Part shown: positions 53,755 to 63,414 of the stretch, piece by piece
Layout of the letters: each line of letters begins with the position of its first letter
Position numbering within the stretch: position 1 is the first letter of the stretch
NCBI RefSeq assembly: GCF_016862095.1
Contig: NZ_BOMH01000045.1
Span: 1 to 64,000 of the forward strand
Direction: 5' to 3'
Source of the DNA: Actinoplanes cyaneus
GTDB lineage: Bacteria; Actinomycetota; Actinomycetes; Mycobacteriales; Micromonosporaceae
Length of the DNA: 64,000 nucleotides
Translations under genes and position numbers: made by a program
The notes under the pieces: generated by a model
Database searches by the model: none
Told to the model about the DNA's origin: nothing
Seen by the model: the letters and a program-made list of their open reading frames with translations, nothing else

Positions 53755-56067
53755 GTGTCCCACCCCTCCCCGTTGACTCCGGCCCTGGAAAGGGCGCACT
53801 CGCTGGTTGCCGCTGGTGATCTGGCGGGGGCGGCCGTGCTGCTCGAACGTGCGATCGAAATCGGTCAGGCGAATCTTAGCCAGGACCATCCGGATGTTCT
53901 GGCGACGCAACGGGAGCTGGCGTCGCTGCATCATCAGGCGGGGAACCCGGCGGCGGCGAAACTGGTGCTGGAGGAGGCGCACGAGGCCGGGCAGTTCAGT
54001 CTTGGGGACGATGACCCGCTGATGCTGCAGATCTCCTACGACCTCGGGGTGCTCGCCGAGGAGCTCGGGCACCGGGACGAGGCGCGGGTCGCGTTCGGGC
54101 GGGTGGCGGACTTCGGGCCGATGATGCTGGGGCCGGGGCACTGGGCGGTCGTCCGGGCACAGGCCTATCTCGGACAAGATCAGACTTCGGCGGTACGGGA
54201 CGAGCCCGCGCGCCAGATGCCGCAGAGCGGCCCGGCGATGCCGCCGCCGGACAACCACCCGACGATTCTGCGGCCGGAGCCGAGCGTTCAGCTTCCGCCG
54301 CCACCGCAGATCACCCGCCCGGCTGCCGCCCAGGATGCACAGGCGCCGGAGCAGCCGTCACCCTGGCAGGGCATCCCGGCGCCGCGGCAGGGCAATCCGT
54401 GGGCGCAGGGTCCTGGCCATCCGCGGGGAGTGACGGAGCCGACGACCCCCTCGGGGCAACCGATTCCCGCGCGGCGCCTGCCGGAGCCGCCGGTTCTGCA
54501 GCCGGCGGAAAGCAGGGCGACGCCGCGGGTGGGCGGCGACGCGACGCGGCCGGCGGAGAGCAGGACGACACCGCAAACGGGATCGCAGGCCGTGAGTGAG
54601 GTGTCGCAGCGGCCGGAGGACAGGGAGCCGCCGGCGGGGAAGAAGGAGTCGGGGTCGCCCTGGGGGCCCGCGCCCTGGACCGCCGAAGAGCCTGCCGAAA
54701 CGCCGTTCCAGCAGCTGAAGCCGGGCGTTTTCGGTGTGCCGAAGGCGGAGTCCGGGCCGGCTCTCTTCCACCGCGGCTCAAATGATGCCGTGGTTGTTCA
54801 GCGGCCTGACCCGGTGGTCATGCCGCTGCGCTCGGAGCCGCTGCCCGCGCCGGAGCCGCGACCGGATTCGATCACCCCGGACGATCCGGTTCCGGCTCAG
54901 ATCAAGTTTCCGGTATGGCATGAGCCTGCGCCCGAAGCACGACCAGAATCGGTCACTCCGGGCGTGTCGGCTCCGGCCGTCCCGGTTTCTCCGGCACGCC
55001 CGCAGTTCCCCGCGATTCCGGTTGCGCCCGCCCGTGAGGAACCCGACCCGGCGGAACTCGGGCCGGCAAACGTCAAGCCGGCGGAACCCCAGCCGGCACC
55101 GGAGCTGAAGCCGACACCGGAGTTGACGCCCGCTCCGGAGTGGGAACCTGCTCCGGAGTGGAAGGCTGCGCCGAAGACGACTGAACCGGCACGCGATCGC
55201 GTCGTGGAACCCCCCTCCTGGACCCACGAGCCGACCCCGCACCCCGTCGACGACGCCACCTCGCAACTGCCCCAGGTCACTGCCGGGCCGGCCGGGGACG
55301 AGCCGTTCACCGCCTGGCCGGACTTCAACCGGTGGCCGGGCGAGGCCGCGGACGCCCCGCAGTCCACCGTCTACTTTCCCGAGGCGGGGAGCGGGCCGCA
55401 GGATGTCGCCCCGAGCAGTTTTCAGCCGACTGCGCATCCGGGCGTCTACCGGCAGCAGGACGTCCACGGTCAGCAGGATCCGGTGCCGAGCGGTTTCCAG
55501 CGGTCCACCCACCTGGGTGTCTACGAGCAGCAGCAGCCCGGCGTCTATCACCAGGGCACGGACGGCACCTGGCAGGGTGGCCCCGCTCCCGCGCCCGCGC
55601 AGGAGGTGGCGGCGGACGCGCTCACGACGTACGGGAAAAGTGGTAACCGCAAGCGGGGCATGGCGCTGTTCGCGGTGATCGCCGCCACTCTCGCTGCCGT
55701 CGTCGCGGTGGCGGCGCTGGTCTTCACCCTGGCCCGGGACACTCGCGAGGGTGACGAGGGTGACACTGCGCCGGGTTCGCCGACGCTGGCGGGCGCGCCG
55801 CCCGGCAACGTGAAGCTGACCGACGCGGGCACCAAGATCGACGTGACCTGGAGCGATCCGACGGACGCCACGGTGAGCTTCATGGTCACCATGGCGCACC
55901 CGGGTGAGCAGTTGAAACCGGTCAGCACCGTGGGCCCGGGGCAGACCTCCCGGCGCATCGAGGGACTGAGCCCGTCACTCGACTACTGCTTCGCCGTGGT
56001 GGCCGTTTATGCGACCGACAAGTTCGCCACTTCGCCACAGGTCTGCACCGATCGGGGCAAGAAGTGA
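53755..56067 (+). CDS. TPR / Pro-rich / single-pass membrane protein with C-terminal Fn3 domain
   Basis: This protein of about 770 residues has an N-terminal tetratricopeptide block (residues about 5-130; LERAHSLVAAGDLAGAAVLL, DHPDVLATQRELASLHHQAG). A very long Pro/Glu/Ala-rich region with PEPxP-type runs follows (about 140-620). One membrane helix comes next (MALFAVIAATLAAVVAVAAL), then an extracytoplasmic fibronectin type III domain (VKLTDAGTKIDVTWSDPTDA to SPSLDYCFAVVAVYA). Topology is TPR inside, Fn3 outside. GTG 53755 is my start since the codons before it lack domain or codon evidence; it has no strong ribosome binding site. It lies 113 bp upstream of the large Fn3 gene and likely serves the same complex. 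Confidence 0.8.
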   Translation: MSHPSPLTPALERAHSLVAAGDLAGAAVLLERAIEIGQANLSQDHPDVLATQRELASLHHQAGNPAAAKLVLEEAHEAGQFSLGDDDPLMLQISYDLGVLAEELGHRDEARVAFGRVADFGPMMLGPGHWAVVRAQAYLGQDQTSAVRDEPARQMPQSGPAMPPPDNHPTILRPEPSVQLPPPPQITRPAAAQDAQAPEQPSPWQGIPAPRQGNPWAQGPGHPRGVTEPTTPSGQPIPARRLPEPPVLQPAESRATPRVGGDATRPAESRTTPQTGSQAVSEVSQRPEDREPPAGKKESGSPWGPAPWTAEEPAETPFQQLKPGVFGVPKAESGPALFHRGSNDAVVVQRPDPVVMPLRSEPLPAPEPRPDSITPDDPVPAQIKFPVWHEPAPEARPESVTPGVSAPAVPVSPARPQFPAIPVAPAREEPDPAELGPANVKPAEPQPAPELKPTPELTPAPEWEPAPEWKAAPKTTEPARDRVVEPPSWTHEPTPHPVDDATSQLPQVTAGPAGDEPFTAWPDFNRWPGEAADAPQSTVYFPEAGSGPQDVAPSSFQPTAHPGVYRQQDVHGQQDPVPSGFQRSTHLGVYEQQQPGVYHQGTDGTWQGGPAPAPAQEVAADALTTYGKSGNRKRGMALFAVIAATLAAVVAVAALVFTLARDTREGDEGDTAPGSPTLAGAPPGNVKLTDAGTKIDVTWSDPTDATVSFMVTMAHPGEQLKPVSTVGPGQTSRRIEGLSPSLDYCFAVVAVYATDKFATSPQVCTDRGKK

Positions 56068-56180
56068 TCTAGCTGGTTGTCCACAGCCGGGAACGGTGGG
56101 TATCGACGGCCGCCGCGATCCCGGTATGGTGGCCTGCGTCCTTGGCACGCCAGGTTTCGCAAACGGGGAGGACAGCCGCT

Positions 56181-58817
56181 GTGAGCAGCACAGACGCCGC
56201 ACCGGAGGGTGCTCGGAAGCGTCGATTGCCCAGTCGTGGCTATCTGGTCACCATGGGTACGGTGCTGGCGCTCGCTGCCGGCCTCGGCGCGACCGTCCTC
56301 GGGCTGGCCAAGGCCGACGAGGCGGTGGCCAGTTACGACGCGGCGTCCTGGGTGTGGAGCAAGGGCAAGGGCGAGGTCTCCCGGGTCAACGGCGTGACCG
56401 CGAAGATCGACACCCGGGTCGACGTGGGCCAGGCCCGCGGGCACAGCCTGGAGGTCAGCCAGAGCGACCGGTTCGTCATCCTGCGCGACGTCAACACCGG
56501 CGCGATCGGCTCGATGGACCTCAAGGAGCTCCAGGCGTACTGGGGCCAGCAGTCGTCGCCCGGCATCGGCGTGAGCGTCGCCCTGCACGACGACTCGGCG
56601 TTCGTCGTCGACTCGGTGCAGGGCAAGGTGCAGCAGGTCGACCCGAAGAGCCTGCAGGCGATCGGCCAGCCGGTCAGCTTCCCGCCGGGCATCACCGGTG
56701 GCGACTTCGACGGCAAGGGCCGCCTCTGGATCGTGGCGCCGAGCGAGGGCACGGCCACCGCCATCTCCCCGGCGCCGAAATCCACCGAGGGCCCGGGGGG
56801 CGACCCGCAGCGCGTGCGCACCGAGCAGGTCGGCGGCGCCAGCCACGACTTCACCATGACCACTCTGGACGACGGCATCGCGGTGCTGGACCGGACGACG
56901 AACGATCTCTTCCGCGTCGGCGACACCCCGACCTCGAAGACGACGCTGCCGCTGACCGGGCCGGGCGTCCTGGCCCCGCACACCGACGGCAGCACCGTCG
57001 CGGTCACCGTTCCGGCGACCCGCCAGATCGTCGGCGTCGACCCGCAGGGCACGATCAAGGCGCAGTTCACCGTCCCCGGCGGCGAGTCGCAGCTGCAGCC
57101 GGCGGTCGCGTGGGAGGGCTACTACTACGCGGCTGACACCGACGGCGGCACGGTGCACGTCTTCGACCAGAGCGGCGCTCAGCAGAAGCCGATCACGTTC
57201 GACCGGCCCGGCGGCTCGCTGGAACTCGACGTCCGGGAGAACTACCTGTTCGTCAACGCGCCCGGCTCGCCGATCGCGCAGGTGGTCGACAACCAGCACG
57301 GCGTCCGCCCGGTCGACAAGTATGCGGACGACGTCCTCGGCGGCGACCCGCCCCCGGTGAAGACGCCGCCGGTCACGCCGCCGCCGGAGAAGAAGAAGCC
57401 GAACAAGCCGGTGGTCAGCAAGCCGGGCGCGCCGAAGAACGTGCGAGCCGCGGCCGGCAACGCCGAGGCCCGGGTCACCTGGCAGGCGGCCCCCAACAAC
57501 GGCGCCGAGATCACGAAGTACGTGGTGACCGGCAACAACAAGACGTTCGACGTGGGCGCCGACCAGCGCGCGCTGACCGTGACCGGCTTGACGAACGGTG
57601 AGACGTACACGTTCCAGGTGCACGCGGTCAACGCCAAGGGCGCCGGGCCGGACCGGGCGAGCAACCCGGTGAAGCCGACGGCCGAGGTGCCGGACCCGCC
57701 GGGCACGCCGGTCGCCGAGGCCAAGGGCGACGGCACCGTCACGGTCACCTGGCCGGCCGCGAACGGGCAGGGCCTGAAGATCGACCACTACACGGTGACC
57801 GGGGTGAGCGAGGGCGGCAGCGCGCCGATCGGCGACACCAAGGGCGCCTCGATGACGATCCCGGCCGGGCAGCTCGACTTCGGCAAGCAGTACGCGTTCA
57901 CCGTCGTCTCGGTCAACGAGCGCGGCGCCGGGTCGAAGGCTTCCGCGGTCAGCAACAGCGTGGTGCCGTTCAGCAAGCCGGCGAAACCGGAGAACCTGGA
58001 TGCCGCGACGGTCAGCGACAAGGCCGGCACGATCAAGGTCACCTGGACGGCTCCGGCCGACAACGGCCGTGCCATCAGCAAGTACGTGGTGAAGGCCGGC
58101 GACAAGAGCACCGACGTCAGCGCCGGGACGTCCGCCACGCTGGATGGTCTCGGTACCGGTCAGAGCGTGCAGGTCCAGGTGGTCGCGGTGAACGAGGGCG
58201 GGGAGAGCGACCCGGCGACGGCGACCGCGCGCACGCTGGCCGCGCCGACGCTGACGATCACCGGGACGGACGCGACGTTCAACACCGCCACGCTGTCGCT
58301 GAGCGTCGACGCCGGTGGCGGGACGGCCACCTGCACGGTGTCGACGTCGGCCGGCACGTCCTCGGGGAACTGCTCCAGCCTCAAGGTGAGCGGACTGATG
58401 GCCGGCACGGACTACACGTTCAAGGTCACGGCGAAGAACGCGGCCGGCTCGGTGTCGAAGAACTCCACGAAGACGACGGACTACCTGGGCGGTACCGCGA
58501 CCTGCATCAACGGCAAGACCGGCGACCAGAAGACGTACTGCAACAAGGACGTCGACGGCCGCAACGGCAACGAGATCTTCAAGGTCACCCGGCAGGACGA
58601 CGGGCAGCAGGCCGGATGGGTGGAGAACGGGACGCACCTGCAGGCGTACTGCAAGGACTCCGGCGAAGAGGTGTACGCGTTCGTCTACAACGATGACAAG
58701 CGCAGCACTACCTGGATCCAGGTCAACTACAAGGGTAAGACCTACATCCCGCTGGCCTGGTTCAACATCGACGGGGGCGGCAACGACGCCAACCTGAAGT
58801 ACCTGCCGAACTGCTGA
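56181..58817 (+). CDS. Membrane-anchored beta-propeller and multi-Fn3 surface protein
   Basis: This 878-residue protein has a basic N-terminus and one membrane anchor (YLVTMGTVLALAAGLGATVL). The large extracytoplasmic repeat domain (about 60-390) is probably a propeller (LHDDSAFVVDSVQGKVQQVD, FDGKGRLWIVAPSEG, GYYYAADTDGGTVHVFDQSG). A Pro/Lys linker follows, then at least three fibronectin type III repeats (about 415-690), a fourth Ig/Fn3-like domain, and a Cys-containing C-terminal domain (TATCINGKTGDQKTYC to KYLPNC). GGGGAGGA lies 8 bases before GTG 56181. It begins the fn3-MoxR-DUF58-transglutaminase operon, known in bifidobacteria as part of the PFNA cluster, where the Fn3 protein faces outward. 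Confidence 0.88.
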   Translation: MSSTDAAPEGARKRRLPSRGYLVTMGTVLALAAGLGATVLGLAKADEAVASYDAASWVWSKGKGEVSRVNGVTAKIDTRVDVGQARGHSLEVSQSDRFVILRDVNTGAIGSMDLKELQAYWGQQSSPGIGVSVALHDDSAFVVDSVQGKVQQVDPKSLQAIGQPVSFPPGITGGDFDGKGRLWIVAPSEGTATAISPAPKSTEGPGGDPQRVRTEQVGGASHDFTMTTLDDGIAVLDRTTNDLFRVGDTPTSKTTLPLTGPGVLAPHTDGSTVAVTVPATRQIVGVDPQGTIKAQFTVPGGESQLQPAVAWEGYYYAADTDGGTVHVFDQSGAQQKPITFDRPGGSLELDVRENYLFVNAPGSPIAQVVDNQHGVRPVDKYADDVLGGDPPPVKTPPVTPPPEKKKPNKPVVSKPGAPKNVRAAAGNAEARVTWQAAPNNGAEITKYVVTGNNKTFDVGADQRALTVTGLTNGETYTFQVHAVNAKGAGPDRASNPVKPTAEVPDPPGTPVAEAKGDGTVTVTWPAANGQGLKIDHYTVTGVSEGGSAPIGDTKGASMTIPAGQLDFGKQYAFTVVSVNERGAGSKASAVSNSVVPFSKPAKPENLDAATVSDKAGTIKVTWTAPADNGRAISKYVVKAGDKSTDVSAGTSATLDGLGTGQSVQVQVVAVNEGGESDPATATARTLAAPTLTITGTDATFNTATLSLSVDAGGGTATCTVSTSAGTSSGNCSSLKVSGLMAGTDYTFKVTAKNAAGSVSKNSTKTTDYLGGTATCINGKTGDQKTYCNKDVDGRNGNEIFKVTRQDDGQQAGWVENGTHLQAYCKDSGEEVYAFVYNDDKRSTTWIQVNYKGKTYIPLAWFNIDGGGNDANLKYLPNC

Positions 58818-58827
58818 TGAGGACCCT

Positions 58828-59802
58828 GTGACACCCGAACCGCTGCCGCCGTCGTACGTCTCCGGCTTCGCCCAGGTCGCGAGTGAGCTCGCCGACCGGA
58901 TCGGCTCGATCGTGCTGGGCAAGCCGGAGGTCGTGCGGCTGGCGCTGACCGCGCTCTTCGCGCAGGGCCATGTGCTGCTCGAGGACGTGCCCGGCGTCGG
59001 CAAGACGACCCTCGCGCGGGCACTCGCGGCGTCGGTCCGCGGGCAGTGGCGGCGCATCCAGTTCACGCCCGACCTGCTGCCCTCGGACGTCTCCGGCGTC
59101 ACGATCTTCAACCAGGCGAGCCGGGCGTTCGAGTTCCACCCCGGCCCGGTCTTCGCGAACATCGTGATCGCCGACGAGATCAACCGCGCGTCGCCGAAGA
59201 CCCAGTCGGCGCTGCTCGAGGTGATGGAGGAGCGCCGGGTCACCGTCGACGGCGTGCCGCACCCGGTCCCGCAGCCGTTCCTGGTCGTGGCCACACAGAA
59301 CCCGGTCGAGATGGACGGGACGTACCGTCTTCCCGAGGCCCAGCTCGACCGCTTCCTGGTCAAGCTGAGCGTCGGCTACCCGGACGAGGCGGTCGAGATC
59401 GAGGTGCTGCGCGGCGCCGCGGGCCGCTCGCCCGACACGCTCGAGCCGGTCACCGACACGAACACCGTCGGCGAGATGGTCAAGATGGCGTTGCAGGTCC
59501 ACGTCGCCGACCCGCTGTACGCGTACGCGGTCCGGCTCGCCGCCGCCACCCGCAACCACCCGCAGGTCCGGGTCGGCGTCAGCCCCCGCGGGGTGATCGC
59601 GCTGACCCGCGCGGCGTGCGCCTACGCCCTGATCAACGGCCGCGGCTACGTCCTCCCCGAGGATCTGAAAGCCCTGGTCGAGCCGGTCTTCGCGCACCGC
59701 GTGCTGCTCTCGGCGGACGCCCAGCTGCGCGGCGTCACCGCGACCGAGGTGCTCGCCGACGCCATCAACTCGGTGCCGGTGCCGCTGCCGGCGAGCGCGT
59801 GA
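58828..59802 (+). CDS. MoxR-family AAA ATPase
   Basis: This 324-residue AAA+ ATPase has Walker A EDVPGVGKTTLA, Walker B IVIADEINRASPKTQSALLE, sensor VATQNPVEMDGTYRLPEAQL and the MoxR-typical arginine-finger region QLDRF. MoxR ATPases act as chaperones with VWA/DUF58 partners; the DUF58 gene is next. The GTG start lies 10 bp after the Fn3 gene with GAGGA just before it. The end overlaps the DUF58 start (GTGA). Confidence 0.95.
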   Translation: MTPEPLPPSYVSGFAQVASELADRIGSIVLGKPEVVRLALTALFAQGHVLLEDVPGVGKTTLARALAASVRGQWRRIQFTPDLLPSDVSGVTIFNQASRAFEFHPGPVFANIVIADEINRASPKTQSALLEVMEERRVTVDGVPHPVPQPFLVVATQNPVEMDGTYRLPEAQLDRFLVKLSVGYPDEAVEIEVLRGAAGRSPDTLEPVTDTNTVGEMVKMALQVHVADPLYAYAVRLAAATRNHPQVRVGVSPRGVIALTRAACAYALINGRGYVLPEDLKALVEPVFAHRVLLSADAQLRGVTATEVLADAINSVPVPLPASA

Positions 59803-60911
59803 CCGCTCGCGGCATCGGCCTGCTGGCCGCGGCGGCTGCCCTGCTGACCGCGGGGTTCGCGTACGGCTATCCGGATCTCGCTCTGCTCGGCGCGGTCGCC
59901 GTGGTCGCGGTCGGCTGCGCGCTGGTCTTCGCCTACTGGCGGCCGCAGCTCGGCGTCCGGCGGGTCGCCGAGCCCGACCGGGTCGCCCGCGGCGAGCCCG
60001 CACGGATGCGCCTGACCGTCAGCAACACCAGCCGGATGCGCGCGGCCAGCATGGTCGCCACCGATCGCTGCGGCCCGGCGAGCGTGCCCGTTCCGCTGCT
60101 GCGCCTGCGCCCGGGCATGGACACCACCGTGGAGTACCCGGTGCCGACCACCCGCCGCGGCATCGTGCCGATCGGCCCGCTACGGGTCACCCGTGCCGAC
60201 CCGCTCGCCCTGGTCACCCTGAACCGGACGTACGGCGAGATCGCCAACGTCTGGGTCCATCCGACGATCCACCTGCTGCGGGCGGTTCCGGCCGGCATGG
60301 CGCGCAGCCTCGACGGGCGGATCGACAAGGTCCCGCAGGGCACGATCACGTTCGACGCGCTCCGGGAGTACGTGATCGGCGACGAGCTGCGCCGCGTGCA
60401 CTGGCGCAGCTCCGCCAAGGTCGGCGAGCTGATGGTCCGCGAGCAGCTGGACACCTCCGAGCCGACGATCGTGGTGCTGCTCGACGATCGGGCACGCGCC
60501 TACCCCGACCCGGAGGCGTTCGAGTCGGCGTGCGAGGCGGCCGCGTCGATCGTCGCCGCCGCGGTGCGCGAGGACCTGCCGGTCAGCCTGCACCTGGTCT
60601 CGGCCGTCGCGACCGGGCCGTACCTGGACGTGCTCACCGAGGTGACCCTGGTCGACGGCGACCTCGACGCGACCCTGCGCCGGCTGCGTGCGCAGCGGCT
60701 CGGCGACACGCTCGTCTTCCTGACCGGGCCGGGCGGGCGCGGTGACCTCGGCACGTTCAGCTCGCTGCGGGGGACGTACCCGGTGGTGCTCGCGGGCCTG
60801 TTCGGCGACCGCGACGCCGCGCCGGTCAGTGCCGGTGACCGGCTGATCGTCATCGAGGCAGCCGACGGCGCCGAGTTCGCCGCCGCGTGGGACGGGGTCC
60901 GCGGATGGTGA
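59799..60911 (+). CDS. DUF58 domain membrane protein
   Basis: This 370-residue protein has two N-terminal membrane helices (residues 4-45), an extracytoplasmic-like beta region and the DUF58 core (LREYVIGDELRRVHWRSSAK), followed by a VWA-like fold (IVVLLDDRARAY with a shortened metal site). DUF58 proteins pair with MoxR ATPases. The GTG overlaps the MoxR stop by 4 bp, and the gene ends overlapping the transglutaminase start by 7 bp, so the whole operon is translationally coupled. Confidence 0.93.
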   Translation: MTARGIGLLAAAAALLTAGFAYGYPDLALLGAVAVVAVGCALVFAYWRPQLGVRRVAEPDRVARGEPARMRLTVSNTSRMRAASMVATDRCGPASVPVPLLRLRPGMDTTVEYPVPTTRRGIVPIGPLRVTRADPLALVTLNRTYGEIANVWVHPTIHLLRAVPAGMARSLDGRIDKVPQGTITFDALREYVIGDELRRVHWRSSAKVGELMVREQLDTSEPTIVVLLDDRARAYPDPEAFESACEAAASIVAAAVREDLPVSLHLVSAVATGPYLDVLTEVTLVDGDLDATLRRLRAQRLGDTLVFLTGPGGRGDLGTFSSLRGTYPVVLAGLFGDRDAAPVSAGDRLIVIEAADGAEFAAAWDGVRGW

Positions 60912-63256
60912 GGGCCCGGCCGTACGTGGTGGCCGCCGCGCTCGCCGGCATGCTCACGCTCGCCGGGGTCGTGCTCGGCCGGATCTACGCCGACGCGCTG
61001 CTGGTCCAGCTCGTCGCCGGCGCCGCGATCGGCTCCGTCGGTGCCGGGCTGGCGACCCGCCGCCTGCCGTCGTGGAGCGCGGCGCCGGTCTCCACGGTGC
61101 TGCTCGTCGCGTACGCCGGAATCGGTCTGAAGATCGCCGCGGGGCATGCCGGCGTGACCACCCCGTTCACCACCACGGTCCGGGATTCCCTGGTCAACGG
61201 CATTCCCCGGCTGCTCACCGCGATGATCCCGGTCGAGTCGACACCGGACACGGTGGTCGTGCCGATGATCGCCACCTGGTTGGCCGGGCTCGCGGCTGTC
61301 GAGGTCGGGGTGCGGGCCCGGCGGGTGCTGCTCGGCACGCTGACACCGGCCGGGCTCTACGCGGGCGCGCTCTACGTGGTCGGCCCGAACGAGGGCGCCG
61401 CGGCCGGGCCGACGCTCGGGTTCGCCGCGCTGGCGGTGACGGCGCTCGCGGTCTCCGCCCGCCGGGCCGCCCCGCCCGCCGACATGTCCGGGAAAGCCCG
61501 CGCCAGGACACTCGCCGGCAGCGCCGCCGGGCTGGTCGCGGTGCTCGGGCTGGCCGCCGTCGTCGGCCCGTGGATCAGCGGGCAGGTCGACGCCGCGCCG
61601 GTCGACCCGCGACGATACGTCGAACCGCCGCAGGTGGACAGCCTCGACGAGAGCCCGCTGAACCGGATCTCCGGCTGGATGCTCGCGCCGAAACAGCAGC
61701 TCTTCGGGTTCAAGCCGGAGTCCGCGCCGACCGGCAAGGCGAAGACGGTCAAGGTACGCCTCGCGGTGCTGTCCGATTATGACGGCGTGACGTGGAGGGT
61801 CGGCGGCGTCTACCGCAACGCCGGGCGGGTGCTGCCGGAGCAGACCACCCTCGCGGGCGCCGCCGTCACCGACGTACGGCAGCAGTTCTCCATCGCCGGG
61901 CTGACCGGCCGTCTCCTCCCCGCGGTCGCGACCCCCACCGGGGTGTCCGGCGCCCGGGTGGCGTACGACGCGGACACCGGCACCTTGATCCGCCCGGAGA
62001 GCCTGACCAGCGGACTCACCTACACCGTCACGTCCCGGGTGCAGACGCCCGATCTCAACATGCTGCCCGGCGCGCAGTCCCCGTCCGGTGACGAGGTCGT
62101 GCGCTACCTGTCGGTCAGCGACGGCGTCCCCGACTCCGTGCGGCGGCTCGCCGATCACCTCGCGGAGGGCAACGGCGGGTCGTACGACCGGGCGCTGGCG
62201 ATCCAGGAGTTCCTCGCCGAGCACTACCGGGAGACGGCTGACGCGCCGAGCGGGCACGCGTACCCGAACCTGGCGTACTTCCTGTTCGGGCCGCGTGACC
62301 AGGGCGGTCAGGAGGGCACGTCGGAGCAGTTCGCGGCGTCGTTCGCGCTGCTCGCCCGGCTGACCGGCCTGCCCAGCCGGGTGGTCGTCGGGTTCGACGC
62401 CCCGGCCGCGGGCGGCGAGGTCACCGGTGGGGACGCGGTCGCCTGGCCCGAGGTGCTCTTCAACGATCTGGGCTGGGTGGCGTTCGACCCGATGCCGACC
62501 AGCGACGATCCGACACCGGTCGAGCAGGACTTCCAGCCGAAGCCGACCACGCCGCCGACGACTCCGCCGCAGACCAGCGCGCCCGTGGACCCGCCGTCGG
62601 CGTCCGCGTCGGCGGTGGCCGCACCGGTCGAGGCCGCGGACGGGGTGCCGGCCGGCGTCGTGGCCGGAGGGACGTCCGGGTCGCTGCTGGTCCTGCTGGT
62701 GGTGGCGGCGCTCGTGGTCGCGCGGCTGCGCCGGGGGTTGCACCGGCGCCGGCTGTACGACGGCAGCCCTGATCAGCGGATCGCCGGGGCGTGGCTGGAG
62801 TTCACCGACGCGTTGCGGCTGGCCGGGCAGCCGGTGCCGGATCATCTGTCGGCGACCGAGCTGGCGTCCTACGCCGCGGAGCCGCCCGCGCCGCGTCCTG
62901 GCGGGTTGCTGCGGCGGGCGGCGCCGGGCGCGGTGGCGGTGCTCGAGAGATCAGCCCTGAAGAAGACGGCCCCGGAGAGGACGGCAACAGCGCCGGGGAC
63001 CGACCCGGACGGGACGGCCCTGGAGAGCCCCGAAGCGCAGGCGCCGCTGCCGCCGCTGGACCAGCTCGTCGACGCGCTGAACACCGTCGGGTTCGCGCCG
63101 GGCGCGGCCGACCCCGGGCAGGCGGATCGGGCCGGCGCGCAGGCCGTCGCGTACGCCGCGGCCCTGAAGGAACGCCGCTCCCGGTGGCGCCGGATCTGGT
63201 GGAGCATCCACCCCGGACCGCTGCGATGGCACCGCCGAAGGCAGGTTAACGACTGA
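60905..63256 (+). CDS. TgpA-like transglutaminase-fold membrane protein lacking the usual Cys and His
   Basis: This 783-residue protein has several N-terminal membrane helices (about residues 5-240), an extracytoplasmic DUF3488/transglutaminase region (about 260-540), a Pro/Thr linker, one more membrane helix (LLVLLVVAALVVARL) and a cytoplasmic DUF4129-like tail. At the catalytic site the sequence is GTSEQFAASFALLARLTGLP, with Ser where Cys is expected. The His strand reads GGDAVAWPEV, with Val where family members have His. The Asp in VAFDPMP remains. The fold is clear, but classical transglutaminase activity is not expected. ATG 60905 overlaps the DUF58 stop. Confidence 0.88.
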   Translation: MVRARPYVVAAALAGMLTLAGVVLGRIYADALLVQLVAGAAIGSVGAGLATRRLPSWSAAPVSTVLLVAYAGIGLKIAAGHAGVTTPFTTTVRDSLVNGIPRLLTAMIPVESTPDTVVVPMIATWLAGLAAVEVGVRARRVLLGTLTPAGLYAGALYVVGPNEGAAAGPTLGFAALAVTALAVSARRAAPPADMSGKARARTLAGSAAGLVAVLGLAAVVGPWISGQVDAAPVDPRRYVEPPQVDSLDESPLNRISGWMLAPKQQLFGFKPESAPTGKAKTVKVRLAVLSDYDGVTWRVGGVYRNAGRVLPEQTTLAGAAVTDVRQQFSIAGLTGRLLPAVATPTGVSGARVAYDADTGTLIRPESLTSGLTYTVTSRVQTPDLNMLPGAQSPSGDEVVRYLSVSDGVPDSVRRLADHLAEGNGGSYDRALAIQEFLAEHYRETADAPSGHAYPNLAYFLFGPRDQGGQEGTSEQFAASFALLARLTGLPSRVVVGFDAPAAGGEVTGGDAVAWPEVLFNDLGWVAFDPMPTSDDPTPVEQDFQPKPTTPPTTPPQTSAPVDPPSASASAVAAPVEAADGVPAGVVAGGTSGSLLVLLVVAALVVARLRRGLHRRRLYDGSPDQRIAGAWLEFTDALRLAGQPVPDHLSATELASYAAEPPAPRPGGLLRRAAPGAVAVLERSALKKTAPERTATAPGTDPDGTALESPEAQAPLPPLDQLVDALNTVGFAPGAADPGQADRAGAQAVAYAAALKERRSRWRRIWWSIHPGPLRWHRRRQVND

Positions 63257-63259
63257 GGA

Positions 63260-63276
63260 GGCCGGGCATCCCGGCC
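63260..63276 (+). terminator. Short hairpin after the transglutaminase-fold gene
   Basis: A 7-bp stem GGCCGGG / CCCGGCC with a 3-base loop starts 3 bp after the stop codon. It may end the operon, although no T-run follows. Confidence 0.4.
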
Positions 63277-63414
63277 GGTCACCCGCGCGGCTGGAATGGT
63301 CCCCGGCCGGGGTGTGTCGAAGATCCAACGCCCGGACGACCCCGGCCGGACGGTGAATAGTGATCCCCGCCCGGATGCTGATCATGGCGTCCACGTACGG
63401 GGAGTCGACCACTC

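Noticed and set aside
56007..59363. 1118-codon minus-strand frame
   Set aside because: It is the mirror frame of the Fn3 and MoxR genes, which carry clear motifs, start sites and operon overlaps.
60500..62845. 781-codon minus-strand frame
   Set aside because: It is antisense to the DUF58 and transglutaminase-fold genes and has low-complexity Arg/Gly/His composition.
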